NCBI GenBank assembly: GCA_902801365.1 | Contig: CADCHY010000012.1 | Coordinates: 29,295-93,294, forward strand | DNA from: an uncultured Succiniclasticum sp. | GTDB lineage: Bacteria > Bacillota > Negativicutes > Acidaminococcales > Acidaminococcaceae | Direction: 5' to 3' | DNA length: 64,000 nt | Shown: positions 1 through 7,808 of the stretch, piece by piece | How positions within the stretch are numbered: position 1 is the stretch's first letter | Layout: the number at the start of each line of letters is the position of its first letter | Program-made: the position numbers and the translations under genes | The notes under the pieces: model-generated | What the model was told of the DNA's origin: nothing | Seen by the model: the letters and a program-made list of their open reading frames with translations, nothing else | The model's database searches: none

Positions 1-253
1 CATGGGGAATCGCAGCGGTCGATCCTTCCAGCAGGCTGCAGTCAGCGCCTTTGAATATTTCCCCTAAATCAAGCGTAATTCTTTTTACGCCATAGAAGGA
101 AGCAATTTTTTCGGAGGCTTCCAGCTCCTTCTTATGTTTCTGCCCATAATAAATGGAAAGGGCCAGTACTTTGTCCGCCCCGTATTTTTTTACGGCGAGC
201 CCCAGACAGACGGAGCTGTCAAGACCGCCGCTGAACAATACCAGTGCTTTCAT
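1..253 (-). CDS. queC: 7-cyano-7-deazaguanine synthase QueC, N-terminal part
   Basis: The first 84 codons are present; the rest lies beyond the left edge. The translation begins MKALVLFSGGLDSSVCLGLA and carries the SGGLDSS PP-loop that binds ATP in QueC and other N-type ATP pyrophosphatases, followed by the YYGQKHKKELE segment typical of QueC. The enzyme converts 7-carboxy-7-deazaguanine to preQ0 in queuosine biosynthesis. The start is the ATG at 253, preceded by a GAGG ribosome-binding site about 9 bases upstream. The leader is a tandem repeat. I looked for a preQ1 riboswitch fold upstream and did not see one. Confidence 0.9.
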   Translation of the reverse strand, partial: MKALVLFSGGLDSSVCLGLAVKKYGADKVLALSIYYGQKHKKELEASEKIASFYGVKRITLDLGEIFKGADCSLLEGSTAAIPH

Positions 254-340
254 AAAACGATTCCTCAAAATTAAAACGGTTTTGCAAAATTAAAACGATT
301 CCTCAAAATTAAAATGGTTTTGCAAAATTAAAACGGATTT
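254..340. repeat. 38-bp tandem repeat in the queC leader
   Basis: Two nearly identical 38-bp units (254-291 and 292-329, one mismatch) are followed by a degenerate partial third unit. Each unit carries, on the minus strand, the GAGG ribosome-binding sequence used by queC, so the ribosome-binding site has been duplicated upstream of the start codon. Confidence 0.85.
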
Positions 341-441
341 CCAAAACCTTCTTTACTTCCTGAAAGCGCATATTCTTATCCAATGCTTTTATACGCATCA
401 ACAATTGAACGCATCAGGACAATCGTTGCAGCGGGATAAAT

Positions 442-1206
442 TCACTTCATCAAAATCAACACGGCCAGAATCAGATTGATCACCGCCACCAGAGGACGAA
501 GATAACGGTTTACCTTCTGGCGGTCCAGCTTAGACATAAGCCACGGTCCGGCGAAGGCGCCTGCCAGCGTGCCGGAAAGCAGCAGCTTTACCAGACTCCA
601 GTCCATGTGTCCCAGCGAAAGATGCATGAAAAAACCGACCAGCGACATGCCAAAAATGACAAAAACCGAAGTTCCCACCGCATGCAGCGGCGTGCAGCCC
701 AGTACAAACAGGCCGGCTGTAATGGGGCCCCCGCCGGTAACGCCCAACAGCCCTGACATGACGCCGCCCAGCAATCCGTAGGCCATCGCCTTCAGTTTAT
801 CCTGCATAGTGAGGGAATCCGCGTCTTTAATCTCCCGCTTGGGCGGATAAATGCAGTGCCACGTCATCTGCAACGCAAGGATCAGTAAAATCAACCCGGT
901 CAGCATATTATAAAAACGCAACGGCAGCAGACCGGAGCACAGCGAACCGGCAACGCTCCCCACCGCTGTTCCGACCAATACATATAAGGCAAGACGGATA
1001 TTCACGTTACCGGCCCGGTAATGACTGAACGCCCCCATCAGCGTGGTCGGTATCGCTGTCGCCAGGGAAACAGAAGCCGCCACATCCGGCGCAATGCCGC
1101 ACAAACCGGTAAGCACGCCGACATATACGGCGCCGCCTCCGCCGCCTAACGATATTATAAGCATCCCTGCAAAAAAACCTATCAGAGGTAAATATAAAAC
1201 TGGCAT
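442..1206 (-). CDS. TauE/SafE family sulfite-exporter-type permease
   Basis: This 254-residue integral membrane protein has about eight hydrophobic segments. The two halves each begin with a glycine-rich motif (GGGGGAVYVG near residue 22 and GGVMSGLLGVTGGGP near residue 147), which is the internal repeat characteristic of TauE/SafE (DUF81). Members move sulfite, sulfoacetate or other organic anions across the inner membrane, but the substrate cannot be read from sequence. It is a single gene between queC and a small hypothetical gene. The ribosome-binding site is weak (GAAGGG about 12 bases upstream). Confidence 0.85.
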   Translation of the reverse strand: MPVLYLPLIGFFAGMLIISLGGGGGAVYVGVLTGLCGIAPDVAASVSLATAIPTTLMGAFSHYRAGNVNIRLALYVLVGTAVGSVAGSLCSGLLPLRFYNMLTGLILLILALQMTWHCIYPPKREIKDADSLTMQDKLKAMAYGLLGGVMSGLLGVTGGGPITAGLFVLGCTPLHAVGTSVFVIFGMSLVGFFMHLSLGHMDWSLVKLLLSGTLAGAFAGPWLMSKLDRQKVNRYLRPLVAVINLILAVLILMK

Positions 1207-1240
1207 GACACAATCTGCCCTTCCAATTTTGTCATTTTTG

Positions 1241-1600
1241 TCAATTTCCGGTTTTCAGGTTATACTCGACCCATTCCCCGTCTTTCAGCGTTTCGTAAAC
1301 GCCCCACTCCGGTTTCCCGGTATCACGGCCCTTCACCCGCAGGGGTATGAACGCGTCATGCTGGCACCCCGGAAGAGGATCCTCCATTTCGATCCAGCCT
1401 TTTTCATCAATCAGGCCGTTCCAGTCAGCATACAGGTCTTCCGGCGAATCATACCAGTAGTCCGCCGCGCACAGAACCGCGTCCACACCGGAATACGTAA
1501 AGAGATAGACGCCTTCCCCGGTTTTATACAGCATGATTTTATAAATATATGTATTATCATCCGATTTTTTGGGCTCTTTGAGCCGGGCGTACATTCTCAT
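1241..1600 (-). CDS. Hypothetical protein, 119 aa
   Basis: A small soluble, acidic and tryptophan-rich protein with no signal peptide or membrane segment. A GGGAGGG ribosome-binding site lies just before two possible ATG starts (1600 and 1594); the second has the better spacing. The end KDGEWVEYNLKTGN lies 35 bases upstream of the permease gene, so the two may be cotranscribed. I do not recognise the family. Confidence 0.6.
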   Translation of the reverse strand: MRMYARLKEPKKSDDNTYIYKIMLYKTGEGVYLFTYSGVDAVLCAADYWYDSPEDLYADWNGLIDEKGWIEMEDPLPGCQHDAFIPLRVKGRDTGKPEWGVYETLKDGEWVEYNLKTGN

Positions 1601-1650
1601 ATTCCCTCCCCGTAATTCCGGTTTACCTGCATATCCCGGTTTATATCATA

Positions 1651-1706
1651 AACAGCAATTTAGTCGCTTCTATCATTTATAACAGCAAGTCGCTTCTATC
1701 ATTCAT
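1651..1706. repeat. Short direct duplication in an intergenic region
   Basis: Two copies of an AACAGCAA...GTCGCTTCTATCATT unit (1651-1680 and 1681-1706) stand in tandem just downstream of the terminator of the 152-aa secreted protein gene. Nothing else is visible in the 1601-1828 gap besides this and the hairpin at 1714-1743. Confidence 0.6.
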
Positions 1707-1713
1707 TATAACA

Positions 1714-1743
1714 AAACAGCCGCAGAAAAATCTACGGCTGTTT
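1714..1743 (-). terminator. Rho-independent terminator after the secreted-protein gene
   Basis: The stem AAACAGCCG / CGGCTGTTT is extended by AGA/TCT across one mismatch with an AAAA loop. On the minus strand it is followed by TTTTGTTATAA. The same hairpin and flank (ATTATAACAAAACAGCCG) recurs at 8723-8750. Confidence 0.75.
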
Positions 1744-1828
1744 AACTTAATATAAATTTGTTTAACCTGACGCCACATTCATCACCAGGTTTACGATGCT
1801 CCGTTTTCTCCGTGCCTTATACCTTCCG

Positions 1829-2287
1829 TTAATGAAGAGCGCCGCATTTTATTTCCGTTACTTTGCCGTATTTAATTTCAATCTTTAACCCGATGCCCTG
1901 CAACCCTTCGGCATAATAAATAAAATCTTCTTCGTGGATAAAATCCGGTTCGCCGTAGGCTTTTTTTACCATATCCATACTGGCGCCCAGACCGATACCG
2001 GCCTTTGTTTTGGCATCGCTGAAATCATCGGCTTTCATTTTGGTTAATTTACCATTTATAAATTCAAAATCCAGGGAGTCGCCGTATTCGTATTCAACTT
2101 TTTCCCCGTAGGATTTCATTTCACGCTCGGACTTTCTGGGAGTTCCATAGGCCTTTTCAACGGCGCTGATAGAAGCTCCATAAGGAATTCCTCCAAGTTC
2201 CAGCTGGTTTGCGGGTACCGTGGCAAAGCAGGTTGAACCTGCGAGGAGTGCAGCGCCTGTAATAGCAGTTATTAACAGTTTTTTCAT
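1829..2287 (-). CDS. Small secreted protein with two BamE/SmpA-like repeats
   Basis: About 152 residues. The N-terminus MKKLLITAITGAALLAGS...CFA is a clear Sec signal peptide. The mature part has two similar motifs, IPYGASISAVEKAYGTP and IGLGASMDMVKKAYGEP, each a G-x-S-xxx-V-xx-A-Y-G-x-P helix-turn signature seen in periplasmic BamE/SmpA-like and related folds. An AGGAGG ribosome-binding site favours the ATG at 2287 over the one at 2293, which is only 3 bases from it. Function is unknown; the protein probably acts in the periplasm. Confidence 0.75.
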   Translation of the reverse strand: MKKLLITAITGAALLAGSTCFATVPANQLELGGIPYGASISAVEKAYGTPRKSEREMKSYGEKVEYEYGDSLDFEFINGKLTKMKADDFSDAKTKAGIGLGASMDMVKKAYGEPDFIHEEDFIYYAEGLQGIGLKIEIKYGKVTEIKCGALH

Positions 2288-2410
2288 TTTCATTCTCCTC
2301 CTGTAAATTTTAATACATACGATAAGTCTGTCACGCTTTATTAGTCCCTGCAAGGACAGGTGTCGACAATTGAAATAACGCCAATTATCTCTTCAAACCT
2401 GAATATTTCA

Positions 2411-2599
2411 CTAATTGCTCAAAGTCCAGCAACTGGTGCCGTCCAACGTGCAAGTACCACCCGCTATATTTCTCAGCGCTTTTTCGTCCAGTTCAACGTC
2501 GGCCAGTTCCGCAAAATAAGCTTCCGCTTCGTCCTTCGTAATCTCAAACCCTTCTGCTTTGGCCAGCGCCATCAGTTCGTCCGCGGTTTTGCACTGCAT
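2411..2599 (-). CDS. Orphan Nif11/lanthipeptide-type RiPP precursor peptide
   Basis: 62 residues. The leader has the CKTADELMALAKAEGFEIT pattern followed by an acidic helix and ends in ALRNIAGG, a double-glycine cleavage site. The core after it is TCTLDGTSCWTLSN, with two Cys and six Ser/Thr residues. This layout matches Nif11-like or class II lanthipeptide precursors cut by a C39-peptidase ABC exporter. No lanthipeptide synthetase or C39 transporter is present in the window. The ATG at 2599 has no good ribosome-binding site and the leader lacks the usual N-terminal helix, so the gene may be 5'-truncated. Confidence 0.6.
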   Translation of the reverse strand: MQCKTADELMALAKAEGFEITKDEAEAYFAELADVELDEKALRNIAGGTCTLDGTSCWTLSN

Positions 2600-2668
2600 T
2601 ATGGGCAATCCGGTTGATTCATGTAGCGACGCTGCCCCGTTGCGGAGAAAATGAATTTGTATGATTTC

Positions 2669-4663
2669 TTAATACTTTCCGATAAATTCCAGCAAACCCC
2701 TGATCTCTGTCAGCTTATCTTCCAACGGCCCGCAGCGCAATCCTTTACCGGATACGAGGAGAGCCTTGGGGAACCGTTCCCACTCAATCGCACTGACTCC
2801 CCTGATTTCATTATTGTAAAACCGCATTGCGTCCCCGCGCATAAATTTTACTAAAAAACTCCGAAACACCTCGGACAGATCCGCATTCAGTACATTGCCG
2901 TACAGCTGCGCCCCGTCGCTGTTTCCCAGAAACGCCGACGCCACGTCCACCGTACCCGAGCCCAAGTTCTCCAGCAGCGGCTTTACGTTCCAGTACAGCA
3001 GATAGACCGGATTGCCGCCTTCCGCCAGTTTTCTTGCGCTGAGATACACGCCCAGCGCGCTGCACTGTTCCACCGCTTTCGCTTTTGCTTCCACCTCAGG
3101 CACCGTCGCCGCCTGTTCCCGGACATAGTCTCTTACGGCCTGCGCATCCGCAGGGCTGACTTCGTCAAGGAAGCGCAGAATAACATTCAGTTCGCCGGAT
3201 ATGAAATCCTCATAGGTCTGACTGCCGACAAAGGATTTGTAAATCTTTCTTTCATTGCTGGCGACGCCAATCAGGAATTCGACGTGATCCGCAGCTCCGT
3301 TCCGGTAGGCCCCAAACACATCTGCGGGGATCAGTTTTCCGTCCCGGACCGGCCCGGACAGAAACAGACCCATCAGAAGTTTTTGCGACGCTTCCTTCAA
3401 TTGTTCCGTGGAAAGCTGCATCAGTTCTTCCATCGTCGCCGTCGAAGTTTCCTGCAACAGTTTCTTCGCCAGGAGTCTCGACATTTCCGGCGAATCGTTC
3501 GAAGCCATGGGATTGCCGTGGAACACAAAGGCTTTCCGGAACAGGCCCTTCGCCTGTCCGCAGGTCGCCAGCAGGCTGATGGAGGTGGCCCCGGATTCAA
3601 AGCCCATCACGGTAATCCGGTCCGGGTCGCCGCCGAAAGCCGCTATGTTTTCTTTGATCCATCGCAACGCCGCAATCTGGTCAAGGAGGCCGAGGTTCAA
3701 GGCATCGGGATACGCCTCCCCGCCGGGCACTTCCGAAAAATCAATGAAACCGAAGATACCCAGACGGTAATTGAAGCTGACGCCCACAACGTCCGGGCAG
3801 GCGCGGATCAGACTGGTGCCGTCCATCAGCGGATCGGCAGACCCGCCGTAGGCAAAATCGCCGTGGTGGAACAGCACGATGACCGGCTTTTTCCGGTCCG
3901 TCTTTTTACTGCCCACACAAATATTCAGCGTCAGGCAGTCCTCGCTTTGCCTGTGATGCTTTAAAATCGAGCCCTCGTGATCCACCTGGATCGCGGACGC
4001 GCCAAGATGCTGCGCCTCAAATACGTCCGCCGATTCCGGCAGCGGTTCGGGCGCTTTCCACCTGCGTTCCCCCACCGGAGGCTTTGCATAGGGAATTCCC
4101 GAATAGTAAATGATGTTCTTCTCTTTTACACCGACATAGGTCCCGGTTTTTGTCTTTACCGCCAGGCCGGTATCATAGGCGCCGCGGATGGGCCGGTTCT
4201 GCCGGTTCACTTCGTCCAGGTCGACGGTTTTCAGCGCTTCGTCAAACACAAAGCCGTTGCTCCCGTCTCCGTATTGCCTGCGGACTTTCCGTACACGGTA
4301 CCAGCGGACAGCCATACTTAACAAAAATCCCAGAACCGGGAAGGCGATGACGCTCCTGTACTGTACCAGCAAATGCCCGAGCATGGAGACTCCCAGCCAT
4401 GACATGGCGATATGCTGGACCGCCAGAAAGATGACGATGAACAGGGCAAAGGCCAGGAACCGGTATGCCGGTTTCTTCTGTATGGCCCGGCTGAAAATGA
4501 TGCTACCTACCACGCAGTCCATCGCAAACCCGGCCACAAGGCAGACTGCCAGACACTGCCAGTCCGGCCAGCCCAGTAGCTTCGGGATTTCATAGCCCAG
4601 TCCGTACCCTAGCGCCGAGACGAAGGCTATCATAAGATCATCAACCGTTAATAATTTTTTCAT
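2669..4663 (-). CDS. Membrane-anchored type-B carboxylesterase homologue, probably non-catalytic
   Basis: 664 residues. The first 130 contain about four hydrophobic segments, followed by a linker and a full type-B carboxylesterase/cholinesterase alpha/beta-hydrolase domain from about residue 165 (IIYYSGIPYAKPPVGERRW, SEDCLTLNI). The nucleophile elbow, normally G-E-S-A-G, reads G354-F-E-S-G-A, so the nucleophile position holds Glu356 and a Ser is shifted by one. The oxyanion HGGG is HHGD, and the position of the catalytic His aligns with Asp573 (GTVDVAS). The fold is probably kept as a binding or scaffold module facing the periplasm. The start at 4663 has a GGTGA ribosome-binding site. Confidence 0.8.
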   Translation of the reverse strand: MKKLLTVDDLMIAFVSALGYGLGYEIPKLLGWPDWQCLAVCLVAGFAMDCVVGSIIFSRAIQKKPAYRFLAFALFIVIFLAVQHIAMSWLGVSMLGHLLVQYRSVIAFPVLGFLLSMAVRWYRVRKVRRQYGDGSNGFVFDEALKTVDLDEVNRQNRPIRGAYDTGLAVKTKTGTYVGVKEKNIIYYSGIPYAKPPVGERRWKAPEPLPESADVFEAQHLGASAIQVDHEGSILKHHRQSEDCLTLNICVGSKKTDRKKPVIVLFHHGDFAYGGSADPLMDGTSLIRACPDVVGVSFNYRLGIFGFIDFSEVPGGEAYPDALNLGLLDQIAALRWIKENIAAFGGDPDRITVMGFESGATSISLLATCGQAKGLFRKAFVFHGNPMASNDSPEMSRLLAKKLLQETSTATMEELMQLSTEQLKEASQKLLMGLFLSGPVRDGKLIPADVFGAYRNGAADHVEFLIGVASNERKIYKSFVGSQTYEDFISGELNVILRFLDEVSPADAQAVRDYVREQAATVPEVEAKAKAVEQCSALGVYLSARKLAEGGNPVYLLYWNVKPLLENLGSGTVDVASAFLGNSDGAQLYGNVLNADLSEVFRSFLVKFMRGDAMRFYNNEIRGVSAIEWERFPKALLVSGKGLRCGPLEDKLTEIRGLLEFIGKY

Positions 4664-4730
4664 GCTTCACCAGCATTATTGTCTCTGTTAACATACTTGC
4701 GTTGTAAACACTGCGATTGATCCGGCCGTT

Positions 4731-5150
4731 TCAGTTCCACTTCCAGGAATCGCTGTAGCCGATTTGCTTTTGCTTCATATACGGCTTCATCGTTTCCCAG
4801 ACGGCTTTCAAAACCGGCCTTTCGTTTTTGGAAGGAGAATACTCCCACTGGTCGGCGGATTTTTCATAAAACGCCCCCACCATGGTATCGTTTTGGGACT
4901 CGAAACCGTAAACGACAGTCCGTTCCAGGGAACCGTCGCTTTCACGAACCGCCTTTACCAACACCCGGTAGTCCATTCCCGCCGGAAGATTTGCCGCGTT
5001 AATGCTGTCCGAATCCAGATAAAATGACCGGCCGTCATGGGAACAGCACCACACATCCGCAGCCAGAGATACGCCCGGCAGATACAGGGCGCCGGCCGCA
5101 AAAACCGACACCGCCAGGACCAGAACTTTTAAAACTCTTCCTATGTACAT
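4731..5150 (-). CDS. Secreted hypothetical protein, 139 aa
   Basis: The N-terminus MYIGRVLKVLVLAVSVFAAG...SLAA is a Sec signal peptide. The mature part starts DVWCCSHDGRSFYLDSDSI and resembles the small periplasmic proteins of unknown function common in Negativicutes that begin with a W/Y-x-C-x-x-x-x-x-x-x-Y-Y/L-D pattern. AGGAGG lies 5 bases before the ATG at 5150, which decides the start. It is followed by the esterase homologue 67 bases downstream. No enzymatic motif is visible. Confidence 0.7.
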   Translation of the reverse strand: MYIGRVLKVLVLAVSVFAAGALYLPGVSLAADVWCCSHDGRSFYLDSDSINAANLPAGMDYRVLVKAVRESDGSLERTVVYGFESQNDTMVGAFYEKSADQWEYSPSKNERPVLKAVWETMKPYMKQKQIGYSDSWKWN

Positions 5151-5233
5151 GAGTTCCTCCTGTTTTTTCCAATGAAAAAACACCACAATCCGATTCGCAT
5201 CGGGAGCGGGGAGATTCCCCGTTATTTATATTT

Positions 5234-5581
5234 TTATGCCCCTTGGCCGTCCAGATACGTATTGATGGCATCCTGGGCCAGCACAAGATCCACCAGGCCG
5301 AAGCCCAGAATGTAAACGATCAGATACAGAATGCCCGAATTGCCGCCGGGGTTCCGCTTCAGATTATCCACGTTCTCCCCCAGCCGGTAGGCCCAGATAA
5401 AGCCGTAAAGTCCGCAGGTGATCAATGTTAAAATCAGAACCATCATGCCGCCCATGGCATCCTTCTTATACAACAGGGTGTTCATCTCATTGGTGACTTT
5501 GTAGATCCAGTACAGTCCGTATAACCCGAAGGTAACGAACGATAAGATCACCGCGAAAACAATACCTCTTTTCTTAACCAT
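5234..5581 (-). CDS. DUF4234-type small membrane protein
   Basis: About 115 residues with three hydrophobic segments. The repeated pattern FVTFGLYGLYWIYKVTNEMN and TLITCGLYGFIWAYRLGENV is typical of DUF4234 proteins (L-Y-x-x-Y-W-x-Y-K). The last segment ends VLAQDAINTYLDGQG. A GAGGGGG stretch precedes the ATG at 5581. It lies 26 bases downstream of the repeat-rich secreted protein gene and is probably in its operon. The function of the family is unknown. Confidence 0.75.
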   Translation of the reverse strand: MVKKRGIVFAVILSFVTFGLYGLYWIYKVTNEMNTLLYKKDAMGGMMVLILTLITCGLYGFIWAYRLGENVDNLKRNPGGNSGILYLIVYILGFGLVDLVLAQDAINTYLDGQGA

Positions 5582-5607
5582 AATAATATCCCCCTCTTTA
5601 TTTACGT

Positions 5608-6219
5608 TTACTTCCACTCTTCGTGGCGCTCGCCCTTGCCGTCAAACCAGATATGCTTGTCGCGCCGGCTGTTATCCGGATAAATCCAGAAAATGTTTAT
5701 ATGCCGCCAGCCTTTCGCATCGTAGGTCGTGACGCTCTCCCGGTAAAGAGTTTGTCCGTTAATGATGACGTACCCGTATTCCTTACCGTACTGTTTCCCG
5801 TCCTTATCATACCATATATGCTCGACATCTTTATCACCCTTGGCCGTGAAAAATGTATATTCTTTGTGAAAAATACCCTTCTCGTCATACCAATACCGGG
5901 TCCGGGACTTTGCCGACGTCGCCGCCGTAACCGTATTTTCTCTTGTACCCTCAGGAGACGTGGTTAGTTCATGCCGGTTCCCTTCCCTGTCATACCAGTA
6001 ATGCATCACAACCTCAACCTGTCTGGAGAGCAGTCCTCTCTCGTCCTTGGCATAGACGTAGGAGTCATGCTGCTCGTGGAACAAACCGTCCTTATCATAC
6101 CAGTTCTTCGGCGAATCGCCTGCCTCCGCCGCAAATCCCACGCAGAGACAAGCTGCAAAGAATACCGTTGCGACAATAAAACCCGTAACCTTTTTAAGTG
6201 AAAATCTGCCTGCGTTCAT
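5608..6219 (-). CDS. Secreted protein with six W-Y-D-x-x-G repeats
   Basis: 203 residues with a signal peptide (KKVTGFIVATVFFAACLCVGFAAEA). The mature region consists of about six short repeats: NWYDKDGLFHE, YWYDREGNRHE, YWYDEKGIFHKE, IWYDKDGKQYG, TYDAKGWRH and IWFDGKGERHE. The pattern W-Y-D-x-x-G-x-x-x-x-E resembles the YD-type or choline-binding beta-hairpin style of repeat, but the spacing (25-45 residues) is irregular and I do not assign a family. GGAGGTGA lies 6 bases before the start. Confidence 0.7.
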   Translation of the reverse strand: MNAGRFSLKKVTGFIVATVFFAACLCVGFAAEAGDSPKNWYDKDGLFHEQHDSYVYAKDERGLLSRQVEVVMHYWYDREGNRHELTTSPEGTRENTVTAATSAKSRTRYWYDEKGIFHKEYTFFTAKGDKDVEHIWYDKDGKQYGKEYGYVIINGQTLYRESVTTYDAKGWRHINIFWIYPDNSRRDKHIWFDGKGERHEEWK

Positions 6220-6299
6220 CGTTTGTCACCTCCGCAAAAAAGGGTTCCGTTGCTTTCAATTTGCAAGCAACTGCGCATTTTCTTTTCAAACCGGATCCG

Positions 6300-6872
6300 T
6301 CACTGCTCATCCTGCCGGGCCGGCTTATATATTATTTTGCCTTTCGCCACATAGTTCCGCAGCACCTGCTCGCCCAGCTCCCGCTCAATGTTGCCGTACA
6401 CAACGATGCCCCGTTTCTTAAACTCTTCCACCCATCCGGGTTTATAGCCTTCATCAAACCCCGTGATCTCTTCCACGGATTCGGTAGGCACGCCGTAATA
6501 CACTTCCTTTATGCCTGACCACATAATGCCGCCCATGCACATCAGACAAGGCTCAGAGGTTGAATACAATTTCAAATGAAACGGGGAAAGGTCATAGGTG
6601 CTCAGCTTTTCCTCCGCCGCTTTGATCACGTTCATCTCCGCATGATTATGGGAACAATTGTCCAGCGTAACCGTGTTAGGCATTTTTACCACAAGGTTCC
6701 CCTCCGCGTCATAGATTGCCGCGGCAAAGGGGCCGCTGCCCAGCTCCGCCAGCTCCTCCAGTTCATGCTGCAGCGCCGCGATAATGCGGCTTGCTTCCGC
6801 AATTTTATTTTTGTCAGGCGTTTCGTTGGAAACGATCCCGGAAAATGTTTCACGTGAAATATTGTCAGCCAT
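6300..6872 (-). CDS. Nucleoside/guanine deaminase-type cytidine deaminase-fold protein
   Basis: About 190 residues. The zinc-binding motifs HAEMNVI and EPCLMCMGGI are those of the cytidine deaminase superfamily (H-A-E and P-C-x-x-C). The C-terminal extension (WVEEFKKRGIVVYGNIERE) suggests the guanine deaminase/nucleoside deaminase branch rather than TadA. The ATG at 6872 overlaps the stop of the upstream sugar kinase, so the pair is translationally coupled and probably serves nucleoside salvage. A GTG at 6881 is an alternative start. A 15/16 match to the ParB site parS lies inside the 5' part of the gene (6846-6861). Confidence 0.85.
   Translation of the reverse strand: MADNISRETFSGIVSNETPDKNKIAEASRIIAALQHELEELAELGSGPFAAAIYDAEGNLVVKMPNTVTLDNCSHNHAEMNVIKAAEEKLSTYDLSPFHLKLYSTSEPCLMCMGGIMWSGIKEVYYGVPTESVEEITGFDEGYKPGWVEEFKKRGIVVYGNIERELGEQVLRNYVAKGKIIYKPARQDEQ
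6846..6861. promoter_or_regulatory. parS-like site (15/16)
   Basis: TGTTTCACGTGAAATA differs from the bacterial parS consensus TGTTTCACGTGAAACA at one position. It lies within the deaminase coding sequence, as parS sites commonly do. Confidence 0.55.
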
Positions 6873-7731
6873 TTTTATCACTCACTTTCTTCGCCCATTC
6901 CCAGGGTCCTGCATACTTTACGCTTTCGGTGGCGATTTTTGACGCAAACGTAAGAGCCTCCCTGAAATCAAACTGCTTATGATAATAAGCAAAGCAAAAC
7001 GCCCCATGGAAAATATCCCCGGCCGCCAGACTGTCCACGCAGGTTACGGACGCTACAGGAATCTCACCGTCGGCCAGGCGAATCGGTTTTTCACCTCTTG
7101 TCATGGCCTTTTTTGCATTCCCACACTCTTCGATGGCAAAAATGTCACGGCCCGCAGAATCCCTGAACTCTTCGGAAGAAATTACAACACTTGCTTTTTT
7201 AAGAAACGCAAGGGTTTCTCCCTTCCAGGAACCCGCATCCACTACAATTTCGCAATTGCAGTTGCGGAGAACCGCTAACGAAAGCTCCTGCTGGTTCAGA
7301 TCAAACAGGCAGAAAGCCAGTTCTTCCAGCGCAGGAACTTTTATTGTTTTATATTGGTTCTGGCCGCTGAAAATCTGCCTGTCGCCGTTCCGGTCCACCG
7401 CAATGGCCGCCACGGCAGGCATGGCATCGTCCTCCGTACAATTGACAACGGTCACGCCAGATTTTTCCAGCGTTTCTTTTATCACGTCCGATTCCGCCGT
7501 GTTCCCGAGGCAGGTGACCAACGTGGCGTTTCCGCCCAGCAACGAGTAAGTGATGGCCGCGTTCGCCGCCGGCCCGCCCACAAGCCTCGTAAAATGATTC
7601 GTTTTTACTTTGGAATTCTTCCGGGGATGGGAATCGACATAAAACACATAGTCCATCGTCGTCAATCCCACAAAATATCCCCGGGGACTTGTTTGCCGTT
7701 TCGGTCCGTCCATTTTAAATACCTTTAACAT
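6865..7731 (-). CDS. PfkB-family carbohydrate/nucleoside kinase
   Basis: About 288 residues. The PfkB signatures are present: GGPAANAAITYSLLGG (motif 1) and DSLAAGDIFHGAF (motif 2 with the catalytic Asp and the anion hole). Coupling to a deaminase-fold gene suggests a nucleoside or related sugar substrate, but this is inference. Possible starts are the ATG at 7731 and the one at 7713; the second has an AAAGG at usable spacing. A perfect DnaA box TTATCCACA (7731-7739) covers the 5' end. Confidence 0.85.
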   Translation of the reverse strand: MLKVFKMDGPKRQTSPRGYFVGLTTMDYVFYVDSHPRKNSKVKTNHFTRLVGGPAANAAITYSLLGGNATLVTCLGNTAESDVIKETLEKSGVTVVNCTEDDAMPAVAAIAVDRNGDRQIFSGQNQYKTIKVPALEELAFCLFDLNQQELSLAVLRNCNCEIVVDAGSWKGETLAFLKKASVVISSEEFRDSAGRDIFAIEECGNAKKAMTRGEKPIRLADGEIPVASVTCVDSLAAGDIFHGAFCFAYYHKQFDFREALTFASKIATESVKYAGPWEWAKKVSDKNG

Positions 7732-7739
7732 TATCCACA
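7731..7739. promoter_or_regulatory. Consensus DnaA box
   Basis: TTATCCACA is the strict DnaA 9-mer, placed at the very start of the PfkB kinase gene. I saw only this single copy nearby, so it is not an origin by itself; it could be a DnaA titration or regulatory site, or chance. Confidence 0.35.
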
Positions 7740-7808
7740 AACTTTTGTACCGTTCTTAAGCATCTCTTAAACGAACTAATGAAAATGCAAAACGTACCAG
7801 AACAACTT

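Noticed and set aside
254..441. A preQ1 riboswitch in front of queC
   Set aside because: The leader is a simple tandem repeat and I could not draw the preQ1 stem-loop and A-rich tail. A covariance-model search would settle it.
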